From NCBI GenBank assembly GCA_034926635.1, contig JAYFQX010000001.1, positions 62,001-126,000 of the forward strand: a stretch of DNA of 64,000 nt, read 5' to 3'. The notes below the pieces were generated by a model. It made no database searches. It was not told where the DNA came from and saw only the letters and a program-made list of their open reading frames with translations. Shown here piece by piece: positions 8,944-17,079 of this stretch (within the stretch, counting starts at the first letter, position 1; each line of letters starts with the position of its first letter). The translations under genes and the position numbers were made by a program. This DNA comes from Christensenella sp034926635 (GTDB lineage Bacteria; Bacillota; Clostridia; Christensenellales; Christensenellaceae).

Positions 8944-10116
8944 TTAAGCGAACAGCGAAAGCAATACGCCTGCAGCTACTGCAGAACCGATTACGCCTGC
9001 TACGTTCGGTCCCATGGCATGCATCAGCAGGAAGTTTGAAGGATTTTCAGCTTGTCCCACTTTTTGTGATACACGCGCTGCCATAGGAACAGCAGAAACG
9101 CCTGCGCTGCCTATGAGCGGATTTACTTTGCCATGCGTCAGCTTACACATCAGCTTACCAAGCATTACCCCGCCAAAGGTGCCAAAGCCAAATGCAATAA
9201 CGCCGAGTACGATAATGCCGAGCGTAGACGCGGAGAGGAACGTGGCGCCTTGCGTTGTTGCACCAACGGATACGCCGAGAAAAATCGTTACAATATTCAT
9301 CAGTTCATTTTGTGCTGTGTTAGACAAACGATCACATACGCCAGATTCACGCATCAAGTTACCAAGCATCAACATCCCAACGAGTGGCGCAGCAGCAGGA
9401 ACAAGCAATGAAACAAAAATTGTAACTGCAATCGGGAAAATAATTTTTTCCTTTTTGCTTACATGCCGTAACTGTTCCATTTTGATAGAACGTTCTTTTT
9501 TATTTGTACAAAGCTTCATAATCGGCGGCTGTATAACAGGCACGAGCGCCATATACGTATATGCCGCCACCGCAATTGGTCCCAAGAATTCCGGTGCCAG
9601 CTTTGACGTAACATAAATTGCCGTCGGTCCGTCCGCACCTCCAATGATACCGATAGATGCCGCAACATTCGGATCAAATCCGACCAGCAATGCCAATACC
9701 AGAGCAACAAAAATCCCTAGCTGGGCTGCTGCTCCGAGTAGCAAACTCTTTGGATTCGCGATAAGCGGTCCAAAGTCCGTCATCGCACCGACCCCAAGGA
9801 AAATAAGCGGTGGATAAATGCCCAATTTTACACCAAGATATAAATAATCCAGCAGGCCTGCCGAGCCTGAGAAATTAGCCCAGTCTACATGACCGCCCGC
9901 AAACAATTCCGTGTGATACATTCCCGCCATCGGCAGATTGGTAAGAAGCATACCAAATGCAATTGGCAGAAGAAGTAACGGCTCGAATTTTTTAACGATT
10001 GCAAGATACAGGAGCACGCAGGCAATTCCAATCATAACCCACTGCTGCCAGTCCGTCGCATTAAAAAATCCGGTCGATTGCACGAAATTGGCTAAAGTAT
10101 CGCCAAAATTACCCAA
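8944..10116 (-). CDS. oadB: Sodium-translocating decarboxylase beta subunit
   Basis: A 390-residue polytopic membrane protein matching the OadB/MmdB/GcdB family, which decarboxylates carboxybiotin and pumps Na+ outward. The hallmark GGADGPTAIYVTS motif and a preceding GFDPN segment are present, with the dense glycine-rich helices typical of the family. The reading frame begins at TTG (10114-10116), ten bases after AGGAGG; an ATG closer to the ribosome-binding site is out of frame. It shares the operon with the biotin carrier, gamma subunit and two carboxyltransferases. Confidence 0.9.
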   Translation of the reverse strand: MGNFGDTLANFVQSTGFFNATDWQQWVMIGIACVLLYLAIVKKFEPLLLLPIAFGMLLTNLPMAGMYHTELFAGGHVDWANFSGSAGLLDYLYLGVKLGIYPPLIFLGVGAMTDFGPLIANPKSLLLGAAAQLGIFVALVLALLVGFDPNVAASIGIIGGADGPTAIYVTSKLAPEFLGPIAVAAYTYMALVPVIQPPIMKLCTNKKERSIKMEQLRHVSKKEKIIFPIAVTIFVSLLVPAAAPLVGMLMLGNLMRESGVCDRLSNTAQNELMNIVTIFLGVSVGATTQGATFLSASTLGIIVLGVIAFGFGTFGGVMLGKLMCKLTHGKVNPLIGSAGVSAVPMAARVSQKVGQAENPSNFLLMHAMGPNVAGVIGSAVAAGVLLSLFA

Positions 10117-10146
10117 AATACATCAACCTCCTCACAGATTCCAGAA

Positions 10147-10539
10147 TTAACCAATTACCACAAGAAGGTCCCCGGTATCAACCGTAGCGCCTTTTGCTAC
10201 AGAAACAGCCTTAATCGTTCCTGCATGCGGCGCCATGATTTCATTTTCCATTTTCATTGCTTCTAAAATCATCAATACATCGCCTTCTGCAACCGATTGC
10301 CCTACTGCAACATTGACACCGAGAATTGTACCCGGCATTGGCGAGCTTACTTTCGTTCCATCTGCCGGTGCCGGTGCCGCTGCAGGAGCTGGTGCCGCTG
10401 CAGGAGCTGGTGCTGCAGCAGGAGCTGGTGCCGCTACAGGTGCCGCTGCTTGGGGAGTTACAACAGGGTTCCCTGCTCCGACTTCTTCTACCTCAACGTT
10501 ATAAGAATTACCATTTACATTTATTACAAATCTACGCAT
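10147..10539 (-). CDS. Biotin carboxyl carrier protein with Ala/Pro linker
   Basis: A 130-residue biotinyl protein of the MmdC/GcdC/transcarboxylase-1.3S type. The C-terminal domain holds the EAMKMEN motif with Lys96 as the biotinylation site. Residues about 31-59 are an Ala/Pro-only linker coded by an 18-bp near-repeat, serving as the flexible arm that lets biotin swing between the soluble carboxyltransferases and the membrane pump. AGGAGG lies nine bases upstream of the ATG. As the only biotinyl protein in the operon it probably serves both carboxyltransferases. Confidence 0.9.
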   Translation of the reverse strand: MRRFVINVNGNSYNVEVEEVGAGNPVVTPQAAAPVAAPAPAAAPAPAAAPAPAAAPAPADGTKVSSPMPGTILGVNVAVGQSVAEGDVLMILEAMKMENEIMAPHAGTIKAVSVAKGATVDTGDLLVVIG

Positions 10540-10564
10540 GATAGTATACCTCCTAATATATGCA

Positions 10565-10948
10565 TTACCAATTATTTATTTGAGTATCGCGTCCTGCACG
10601 GTTCCAGGCAGTCGCGCGATTCGACCTTTTATAGGAACGAATCACAAAAGGCGTTGCCGTTTGCTCCGCTTCCATTGCCGCAGCTACCGCAGCTGTCAGC
10701 ACTGCAAGCAGCTCATCGTCCTGAACCTGTAGGACAGGCGCTTGTGGCAGTGGCTGTGTCAAGGCCTTTTCCAGCTTTGTTTCAGGCGCGGATGCGGCTT
10801 TTTTCTTTCGATCCTTTAATACAGCAGATAAAATTGTGATTACTAAAATCAAGAGAACCAGGCAAGTAAAAACAACCAGCAAACCAAGTGCAATTGTTTC
10901 TCCCGCAAAATTCATTTTTTCCGCCATTGTTAATGTTGAATTACCCAT
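10565..10948 (-). CDS. oadG: Oxaloacetate/methylmalonyl-CoA decarboxylase gamma-type subunit
   Basis: A 127-residue protein with one membrane helix at about residues 18-43 followed by a charged linker and a short conserved C-terminal tail, the plan of OadG/MmdD subunits that anchor the carboxyltransferase to the beta subunit. Sequence conservation in this family is low, so the call rests on topology, length and position between the mmdA-like gene and the biotin carrier gene. Confidence 0.75.
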   Translation of the reverse strand: MGNSTLTMAEKMNFAGETIALGLLVVFTCLVLLILVITILSAVLKDRKKKAASAPETKLEKALTQPLPQAPVLQVQDDELLAVLTAAVAAAMEAEQTATPFVIRSYKRSNRATAWNRAGRDTQINNW

Positions 10949-10965
10949 TTATTCAGCACCTCCGC

Positions 10966-12474
10966 TTACAACGGCAATACGCTGTGTTTTTTAGGCAGCT
11001 TTTCTTCGCGTTTGGAAAGTGACATTTCCAAAGAAGCAATTAAAACCTGACGTGTATGTGCAGGTTCGATGACCTCGTCAACTACACCCTGTTCCGCAGC
11101 TTGCCATGGATTTGCATTTTCTTCTGCATACCGCTTGATCATCTGCTGTTTTGCCGCAATTCCATCATCCGCTTCTGCAATTTCTTTTTCATACATGATC
11201 AAAGCGCCCGCTTCTATCGGCAGTGCAGAGATCTCTGCCGTAGGCCATGCATATACCATGTCTGCGCCAAGCGCTTTGGGGCACATTACCGCGAAGCCAT
11301 CGCCAACCGCTTTTCCTATTATTACGTTCAATTTCGGAATCGTTGCTTGTGCATACGCATTGATTAATCCGGCAAAGCCTTCCGGCATTCCCGTTTGTTC
11401 CAATGCTTCGCCAACAGGCGTATTTCCACAATTTGTAAAGGTAATTGCCGGAATATTAAAAGCATCTAGAATGCTGATAAACCGCGCAGCCTTTGCAGCA
11501 GCCTGTTTTGTGAGAGCCGCAGCTTCGCTATTAGCAATAAAGCCGCAGGCATTCCCATTAATACGTCCAAAAGCTGTGATAACTTCCGGCGCATAAAGTG
11601 CTTGATATTCCAAAATATCGCTGTTGTCTGCCACCGACAGAATTAAATCCTTGGCAGCTACCGGCACGTCGCCGAACGGAAGCTGTCTGTTTAAATCGTC
11701 TGCCGTCATTTCATACGGCGCATCGTCTAAATTATTTGACGGCAGGAAAGATAAAAGCTTTTTGACATTCACAAAACATTGCGCTTCATCTGCACACAAA
11801 AACTGTGAGATCCCGGAAACTTCATTATGTGTTCTTGCACCAAGCGCTACATTTACGTCGATTTCTTTTTGCATAGCCGAGGCATAAATCTGCGGACCGT
11901 AAAGCGCCAGAGAAGAAATACCATCGACCATAAAAGTGAAATCAGTAAGCGCAGCAAGATATGCAACCGTACCGATACAAGGACCTGCGATCACCGATAT
12001 CGTGGGGATTACACCCGAAATATCACTCAGCTTCTTTAAAACCTGCGCTGTACCGTCTATGGCGGCAATTCCTTCGGAAACACGCGCTCCACCGGAATCC
12101 ATTACACCGATCACCGGCACGCCGCTTTTTACAGCCATATCCATTACTTTTAGGATTTTAGAAGCGTGTGCAGCCGAAAAAGAACCCATCAAGACCGTAT
12201 AATCCTGTGCAAAAACATACACCGGTCTTTCTTCAATCGTACCGTAACCACAGACAACTCCTTCACCCGTGGCGCTTACCGCTTCAAAACCCGGCGTTAC
12301 ATAAGTACGCTGTAAGAACTTATCGATTTCCACAAAACTGCCTGGATCAAGCAGACTGTTTAATCGTTCGCGCGCAGTTTGTTTTCCTGCGCTGTGTTGA
12401 GCCTGAATGCTTTGCTCCCCGCCTCCGGCAAGCGCTGCTTCATTTCTTTGTCTCAACTCGTCAAGTTTGCCCAT
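10966..12474 (-). CDS. mmdA: Acyl-CoA carboxyltransferase, methylmalonyl-CoA decarboxylase alpha-like
   Basis: A 502-residue member of the crotonase-fold carboxyltransferase family (PccB/MmdA/transcarboxylase-12S). The N-terminus shows GGGEQSIQAQHSAGKQTARE-type residues and an R-L---L-D-GSF-E motif, followed by MDSGGARVSEG and GPCIG, which correspond to the first oxyanion region; the second half carries GKAVGDGF where relatives have a KAYGGAY-type sequence. These substitutions make it a divergent member, so the acyl-CoA substrate (methylmalonyl-, propionyl- or glutaconyl-CoA) is uncertain. ATG at 12474 has GGAGGT just upstream and is preferred to the ATG at 12492. It is the first gene of the operon; a TATAAT hexamer lies at 12530-12535. 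Confidence 0.8.
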   Translation of the reverse strand: MGKLDELRQRNEAALAGGGEQSIQAQHSAGKQTARERLNSLLDPGSFVEIDKFLQRTYVTPGFEAVSATGEGVVCGYGTIEERPVYVFAQDYTVLMGSFSAAHASKILKVMDMAVKSGVPVIGVMDSGGARVSEGIAAIDGTAQVLKKLSDISGVIPTISVIAGPCIGTVAYLAALTDFTFMVDGISSLALYGPQIYASAMQKEIDVNVALGARTHNEVSGISQFLCADEAQCFVNVKKLLSFLPSNNLDDAPYEMTADDLNRQLPFGDVPVAAKDLILSVADNSDILEYQALYAPEVITAFGRINGNACGFIANSEAAALTKQAAAKAARFISILDAFNIPAITFTNCGNTPVGEALEQTGMPEGFAGLINAYAQATIPKLNVIIGKAVGDGFAVMCPKALGADMVYAWPTAEISALPIEAGALIMYEKEIAEADDGIAAKQQMIKRYAEENANPWQAAEQGVVDEVIEPAHTRQVLIASLEMSLSKREEKLPKKHSVLPL

Positions 12475-12566
12475 TATGATACCTCCATACATCTTAAAAA
12501 ATGAACACTGTATTTTATTAATACAGAAAATTATAATGTTTTATTGCTTGCAAGCGGTAAAACAAT

Positions 12567-12600
12567 AAAAAAATGCATTGTCGACCAGCCCGCCTGCATT
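12567..12600 (-). terminator. Probable terminator after rluB
   Basis: On the minus strand AATGCA (12595-12600) and TGCATT (12572-12577) flank a 17-base loop and are followed by a T-run. The short stem makes it moderate evidence. It would end the scpA-scpB-rluB transcript before the decarboxylase operon promoter. Confidence 0.45.
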
Positions 12601-12673
12601 CACAATAAAAATTTATCCCATATTTAATAAATTCAACATCTATCCTTTGCTTCCTGCCCAAAAATAAATTTTT

Positions 12674-13393
12674 TTACATCCGAAGCAGTTTTTTTAGATA
12701 AACCAATTCTTCCTCTGTCAAAAAACGATATTCACCTTTTTTCAAGTTCCCAAGTTTTAAATCGCCTACTGCAACACGCTTTAAATAACAAACATTTTTT
12801 TCGATTGCATGAAACATACGCCGAAGCTGACGATTCTTCCCTTCAGTAATCACACACAGAACCTCGCTACGCTGCGGAGAAGAACTAAGTATTTTAAAAA
12901 CGGCTGGTGCAGTTTTATATCCGTCGTCTAGTACAACTCCTCTGCTAAGTCTTTCTGCATCTTCTTCTGTAACCTGCGAATCTACCACTGCCAGATATTT
13001 TTTTTGTATTAAATGGCTCGGGTGGGTCATACGATTTGCAAATTCACCGTCATTAGTAAGCAGAAGCAAGCCCTCGGTTGTAAAATCAAGTCGACCTACA
13101 GGATATAGCCTCTCATCAATCTTTCGTACATAACTCATAATTGTTTTTCGACCATTTTCGTCATGGCAGGTGGAAACACATCCCGCAGGTTTATTGAGCA
13201 TAATATAAATCTTTTTCTGTTTTATCTTGACAATCTTATTTAAATACTTTATTTCGTCTTTATCCGGATTTACCAAGAAACCCATCTCGCGCACAGTCTT
13301 ACCGTTTACTTCTACTCTGCCCGAAGCGATCAGCTCTTCTGATTTACGTCTCGAGGCAATACCAGCTTCTGCCAAAAACTTTTGTAACCGCAT
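12674..13393 (-). CDS. rluB: Pseudouridine synthase, RluB/RsuA family
   Basis: A 239-residue rRNA pseudouridine synthase with an N-terminal S4 domain (residues 1-60, beginning MRLQKFLAEAG) and the catalytic GRLDFTTEGLLLLTNDG motif with the nucleophilic Asp in GRLD. The family makes a pseudouridine in 23S (RluB) or 16S rRNA (RsuA); position beside scpB favours RluB. AAGGAG lies seven bases before the ATG, directly after a scpB-terminal hairpin. The dacB-spmA-spmB genes found between scpB and rluB in Bacillus subtilis are absent. Confidence 0.9.
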   Translation of the reverse strand: MRLQKFLAEAGIASRRKSEELIASGRVEVNGKTVREMGFLVNPDKDEIKYLNKIVKIKQKKIYIMLNKPAGCVSTCHDENGRKTIMSYVRKIDERLYPVGRLDFTTEGLLLLTNDGEFANRMTHPSHLIQKKYLAVVDSQVTEEDAERLSRGVVLDDGYKTAPAVFKILSSSPQRSEVLCVITEGKNRQLRRMFHAIEKNVCYLKRVAVGDLKLGNLKKGEYRFLTEEELVYLKKLLRM

Positions 13394-13404
13394 ATTTTTC
13401 TCCT

Positions 13405-13431
13405 TAAAAAAACAGCCTATTTACAGGCTGT
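13405..13431 (-). terminator. Terminator or attenuator at the scpB/rluB junction
   Basis: ACAGCCT (13412-13418) and AGGCTGT (13425-13431) form a 7-bp stem whose minus-strand RNA is followed by U7 and then at once by the rluB ribosome-binding site. The stem includes the scpB stop codon. It probably reduces rather than abolishes read-through into rluB. Confidence 0.6.
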
Positions 13432-13978
13432 CATCGTCGTTATCTTCCTGCTGTTCCTGTTCCAGCAGCTCTAAATCAATCTTCGGAAGCTCCTCCAGTG
13501 AAGAAATCCCAAAATGTCGCAAAAATTCATCCGTTGTTGCAAATAGATATGGATGACCCAGCACATCTTTTTGTCCCACAACATAAACTAATCCTCGCTC
13601 CATAAGTGTTGAAACAGCATAATTAGAGCGCACCCCTCGTATTTCATCAATCTCCGCACGCGTTACCGGCTGTTTATAGGCAATGATACTAAGCGTTTCC
13701 ATCACTGCCGCCGTAAGAGACATATGCTCGTCCGGTTTCAAAAATTCTTTAATAAATCCACCGTATTTTGGGTTGGTACACAGCTGAATTTTGTCTCCGA
13801 TCCGCGTTAGTAAAATCCCGTCTTCTCTGTTTTTGCGTTCTTCAATTACTTCCTGTACAATCTCATCCATCTCATCGGCGTCCATATCAAGCGCAGATGC
13901 AAGCTCAGGGACTGCAATTGCATCTCCTGCCATGAAAAGGACTGCCAAAATAGAGCCGCATACTTCATTTCTGTTCAA
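13421..13978 (-). CDS. scpB: Segregation and condensation protein B
   Basis: A protein of about 185 residues made of two winged-helix domains, rich in the ScpB hallmarks ETLSIIAYKQPVTRAEI and GLVYVVGQKD-LG-P-L-ATT-EFL. ScpB dimers bind ScpA and the SMC ATPase to organise chromosomes. The frame is open to 14065, but a start inside scpA is unlikely; the TTG at 13978, with GGGAGA overlapping the scpA stop, gives the expected length. The C-terminus ends in an acidic run. Confidence 0.88.
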   Translation of the reverse strand: MNRNEVCGSILAVLFMAGDAIAVPELASALDMDADEMDEIVQEVIEERKNREDGILLTRIGDKIQLCTNPKYGGFIKEFLKPDEHMSLTAAVMETLSIIAYKQPVTRAEIDEIRGVRSNYAVSTLMERGLVYVVGQKDVLGHPYLFATTDEFLRHFGISSLEELPKIDLELLEQEQQEDNDDDSL

Positions 13979-13983
13979 ACCAG

Positions 13984-14721
13984 TTATTCTCCCTCGCCCG
14001 TATATTCCAGGTGAATTTCGCCAAACGCCCTTGTTTGTCGCACCGCTACCTTGCTTATATGCCAAAGCTCCAGCAACGCTACGAATGTAACCGCAACCTC
14101 CATCGCAGAAACCTGCTCCTCAAAAAGAGAAGAAAACGAAAATTTTTTTTCGCGCTTCAGCCGACTTAAGATCGCTTTTCGCTGCATCCGGATGCTAAAA
14201 GTATCCTGCTTGATCTCAACCTTTTTTTCCGGCTCTTTATCCGCAAATTTTTTCCTGCTCTTTAATACTTCCAGAAAAGCAAGGTATAATGCGTCTGCAC
14301 TGGCATCTTCAATGATGATTTCCTGTCCGGCATCCAGCATTTCTTCTGGAAGCTTATAATAGATCCTGTCGGCATCTTTTTCCAGATCCGACAGTCTCTG
14401 CTCCATTTCTTTATAAAGCTTATAGGCGCGAAGACGTTCTATCAATTCCGTTTCAGGATCTATAAAATCTTCATCTTCCTGCTCGCTACGGCGCGGTGGC
14501 AACAGCGAACGTGATTTGATATACAAAAGGGTCGCCGCCATATTCAGAAACTCGCTCGCGCGATCCATGTCAATGCCGTCAAGCTGCTCCATATAAGCAA
14601 GGTATTGTTCTGTGATCTTGGATACAAAAATATCTTGTAAATCGATTTTGGCTTTGCCTACCAGATGAAGCAGCAAATCGAGCGGTCCTTCAAACTGTTC
14701 CAGCTTAACCGTATATTCCAT
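13984..14721 (-). CDS. scpA: Segregation and condensation protein A
   Basis: A 245-residue kleisin. The N-terminal EGPLDLLLHLV motif and the acidic middle are typical of ScpA, which bridges SMC heads and recruits ScpB. ATG at 14721 gives the canonical MEYTVKLEQFEGPLDLL beginning; the longer frame to 14778 overlaps the protease gene and is discarded. The scpB start lies six bases beyond the stop, so the pair is coupled. Confidence 0.9.
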   Translation of the reverse strand: MEYTVKLEQFEGPLDLLLHLVGKAKIDLQDIFVSKITEQYLAYMEQLDGIDMDRASEFLNMAATLLYIKSRSLLPPRRSEQEDEDFIDPETELIERLRAYKLYKEMEQRLSDLEKDADRIYYKLPEEMLDAGQEIIIEDASADALYLAFLEVLKSRKKFADKEPEKKVEIKQDTFSIRMQRKAILSRLKREKKFSFSSLFEEQVSAMEVAVTFVALLELWHISKVAVRQTRAFGEIHLEYTGEGE

Positions 14722-14737
14722 AATAGCACTTGCCCGC

Positions 14738-15382
14738 TTATGCCGGGACAAACAGGCTGAAGAAAGAGCCATAAACATTCATCAGCCAAGTGGTAAATCC
14801 GCCGAGAAGCCAGCTTGTAAACCCAAACACAATCAGCAGAAGCAAAATAATAAAACCATAGCGATAAAGCACGTTTACTACTTTGGACGCTTTATGGATA
14901 AACAGACTGCTCACCAATTGAAACCCATCCAGCGGCGGGATCGGGATCAGGTTAAAGATTCCCAGCGTAATATTCAAGGTGATAATCGGATATACGATAT
15001 TAACAAAAATCTCATTATTCAAACCAAATTGCAGACAGAAGAAAAGAATGCCGTATGCAACAAAAGAAAGAATAAAGTTTGCAATCACGCCGGAAAGCGA
15101 TACTATTACGTTATCCTTACGCGGATGCTTGAAATTACGGGAATTGATCGGCACTGGTTTTGCCCAGCCGAAACGGAAAAACAGCAGGCAAATTGTTCCC
15201 AGCGGATCCAAATGCTTCACGGGGTCAAGCGTCATTCTTCCAAGGTTTCGCGCGGTTGGATCTCCACATTTATATGCGGCGTAAGCGTGAGCATATTCAT
15301 GCACGGAAAGCGCAAGCAGTACCGCCGGTATGCTGTATAAAAGCCCCATCCAGTAATTGGGATCTGAAAAATAAGAAAACAT
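14738..15382 (-). CDS. Site-2 protease family (M50) membrane metalloprotease
   Basis: A 214-residue protein with about five membrane helices. The zinc motif HEYAHA (HExxH) lies in the second helix at about residues 28-33 and a second-site motif PPLDGFQ (NPxDG-like) near residue 150. It belongs to the compact rhomboid-length M50 branch that stands next to scpAB in many Clostridia; substrates are unknown. It shows no PDZ or CBS domain, so it is not a full-length RseP or SpoIVFB. Confidence 0.85.
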   Translation of the reverse strand: MFSYFSDPNYWMGLLYSIPAVLLALSVHEYAHAYAAYKCGDPTARNLGRMTLDPVKHLDPLGTICLLFFRFGWAKPVPINSRNFKHPRKDNVIVSLSGVIANFILSFVAYGILFFCLQFGLNNEIFVNIVYPIITLNITLGIFNLIPIPPLDGFQLVSSLFIHKASKVVNVLYRYGFIILLLLIVFGFTSWLLGGFTTWLMNVYGSFFSLFVPA

Positions 15383-15490
15383 CTATTGTTAACCTCAAAT
15401 CATTTAAAATTATATACTATATTATATAGCCCGATTACGCATTCGTAATCATTAGTATTCTAACACGCCCATAAAATATAGTAAAGCGTC

Positions 15491-16306
15491 TTAAATCTTT
15501 TGCAAAGTTCCGTCGATCATTACGCGCATTTTTGGCGCGACAGATCTTCCTGCTTCAATCACTTCCTCCATGGACAGCGCGTGTTTTGCGACCCCTGCCG
15601 CAAGATTACTGATGCAAGAAATTGCTGCAGTATGAACCCCCGCATGCGATGCAGCGACAACCTCGTGAACCGTGGACATTCCCACAGCGTCCGCACCCAA
15701 AACGCGGAGCGCGCGTATTTCCGCCGGCGTCTCATAGGAAGGACCGACCATATAACCGTATACGCCATGACGCAGCTCGATGCCGTTTTCTTCTGCAACA
15801 TGATCGAATATCCTATTAATTTTTTTAGAATAAGCGAAGGACATATCGGGAAAACGTGCTCCCAATTCTTCTATATTCGCTCCTGTTAAGGCATTATGGG
15901 CAGAAAAATTGATGTGATCTTCTACTACCATCAAATCTCCCGCAGAAAACCCGGTGTTAATGCCGCCGGCAGCATTCGTAAGTAACACGTTTTGAACGCC
16001 CATAAGAAGGAGCGTCCGCAGCGGAATTATCGTTTCACCGGCAGAATATCCCTCATAGCAGTGGAAGCGCCCAGAAAACAGTACAACAGGTTTCCCGCAT
16101 TGATAGCCAAAAGTAAGCTTACCGGCATGCCCGGGCGCAGTGGCTATCGGAAATCCGGGGATAGACGCATAATCAAATTCTGCTATGACCTCATCAATGC
16201 TTTCCGCATAATCCCCCAGCCCGCTGCCGAGTACAATTGCTATTTGCGGCACAAAATCTGTTTTTGACTGAATATAACTTTTTGCAATATATAATCTTTC
16301 TCTCAT
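15491..16306 (-). CDS. punA: Purine nucleoside phosphorylase
   Basis: A 271-residue trimeric-type purine nucleoside phosphorylase, cleaving (deoxy)inosine and guanosine with phosphate. Conserved elements include LGSGLGDYAE, the phosphate-binding GRFHCYEGY, NAAGGIN and GMSTVHEV. The ATG at 16306 preceded by GGAAAGGAT fits the family's N-terminus; the longer frame to 16444 overlaps the spo0A-like gene and would be spurious. In many spore-formers this gene leads into dacF and the sigF operon, which is not the case here. Confidence 0.92.
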   Translation of the reverse strand: MRERLYIAKSYIQSKTDFVPQIAIVLGSGLGDYAESIDEVIAEFDYASIPGFPIATAPGHAGKLTFGYQCGKPVVLFSGRFHCYEGYSAGETIIPLRTLLLMGVQNVLLTNAAGGINTGFSAGDLMVVEDHINFSAHNALTGANIEELGARFPDMSFAYSKKINRIFDHVAEENGIELRHGVYGYMVGPSYETPAEIRALRVLGADAVGMSTVHEVVAASHAGVHTAAISCISNLAAGVAKHALSMEEVIEAGRSVAPKMRVMIDGTLQKI

Positions 16307-16328
16307 TCTATTATCCTTTCCATAACAA

Positions 16329-17066
16329 TCACTGCATTCTAATCCGGTCGGCGAGGGTCGCAATGAATTCACCGTTTGTCGGCTTCCCTTTCTCCGAGCT
16401 AATGGTATAACCGAAGTATGTATAAAATGCATCCGGATCTCCACGCGTTGCTGCGGTTTCTATCGCATGCCGAATATTACGTTCGATCCTTGTGCTTGAA
16501 GTATGATAACGTTGTGCGAGCGCTTGATAAATATTTTTATTGATCGCCTGCATTTTTGTAAAATCCATACAAACAATATAAAGCGAATCACGCAGTAATT
16601 TATATCCCTGCACATTCGCCGGAATGCCTAACCTTTTCAGCGCAATAGTGATCTGGCTCATTAAAAACTGCTGATTTCCTTCTTCTGCTTCTTTGTGAAG
16701 ATCACGATAATCAGCCGCTTCCAAGATACGTGATACAAAAATATCGCGAACATAAGGCTTAACAAATATATAATTGGCTTTGAGTTCAAAAGCCTTCTTA
16801 ATGATTAAATCCTGGTTCATGGAGGTCAAGACAATTTTAACGATATCATCCCCCAGCATATGTTCCATCAGCGCAAAGCCGTCATAACCCGGCATAATCG
16901 CTTCTACCAGCACGAGATCCGGATGGTACTGTCTATATAAATCTATTGCTTCGCTCCCATCTGTCGTAGCCAAAAACGAATCTGAATATCCTTCCAGCAT
17001 TTCTCTGATTTGAAGGACATATTTACGGTTTTGTTCTACGATCAATGTACGCTTGAATCGTGACAA
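16329..17066 (-). CDS. spo0A: Spo0A homologue with altered phosphorylation site
   Basis: A 245-residue protein with an N-terminal receiver and a C-terminal Spo0A DNA-binding domain: the region from about residue 145 includes LG-PA-VQGYK-LR, STRIERNIRHAIE (recognition helix) and FGYT--S-KGKPTN-EFIA, all diagnostic of Spo0A. In the receiver the phospho-acceptor position in LVLVEAIMPGYDG is Glu55 (codon GAA at 16902-16904) instead of Asp, and the acidic pair usually DD/DN is Glu11-Gln12. The switch Thr/Ser (VLTS) and the conserved Lys (VKPY) remain. A Glu here may mimic phosphorylation. The gene starts with TTG after GAGGGGG, 13 bp below recN; spoIVB, which normally stands between them, is missing. 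Confidence 0.88.
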   Translation of the reverse strand: MSRFKRTLIVEQNRKYVLQIREMLEGYSDSFLATTDGSEAIDLYRQYHPDLVLVEAIMPGYDGFALMEHMLGDDIVKIVLTSMNQDLIIKKAFELKANYIFVKPYVRDIFVSRILEAADYRDLHKEAEEGNQQFLMSQITIALKRLGIPANVQGYKLLRDSLYIVCMDFTKMQAINKNIYQALAQRYHTSSTRIERNIRHAIETAATRGDPDAFYTYFGYTISSEKGKPTNGEFIATLADRIRMQ

Positions 17067-17079
17067 AGATGGCCCCCTC

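Noticed and set aside
10366..10450. 18-bp near-tandem repeat suggesting a minisatellite
   Set aside because: It is the codon-level repeat of the Ala/Pro linker in the biotin carrier protein and is expected for that function.
10235..10504. Plus-strand ORF rich in Ala/Gly opposite the biotin carrier gene
   Set aside because: Its composition mirrors the Ala/Pro linker repeat on the coding strand; there is no start site.
15433..15450. Perfect inverted repeat GATTACG-CATT-CGTAATC upstream of the site-2 protease gene
   Set aside because: It has no T-run on either side and does not match a known operator; a chance palindrome or protein site cannot be told apart.
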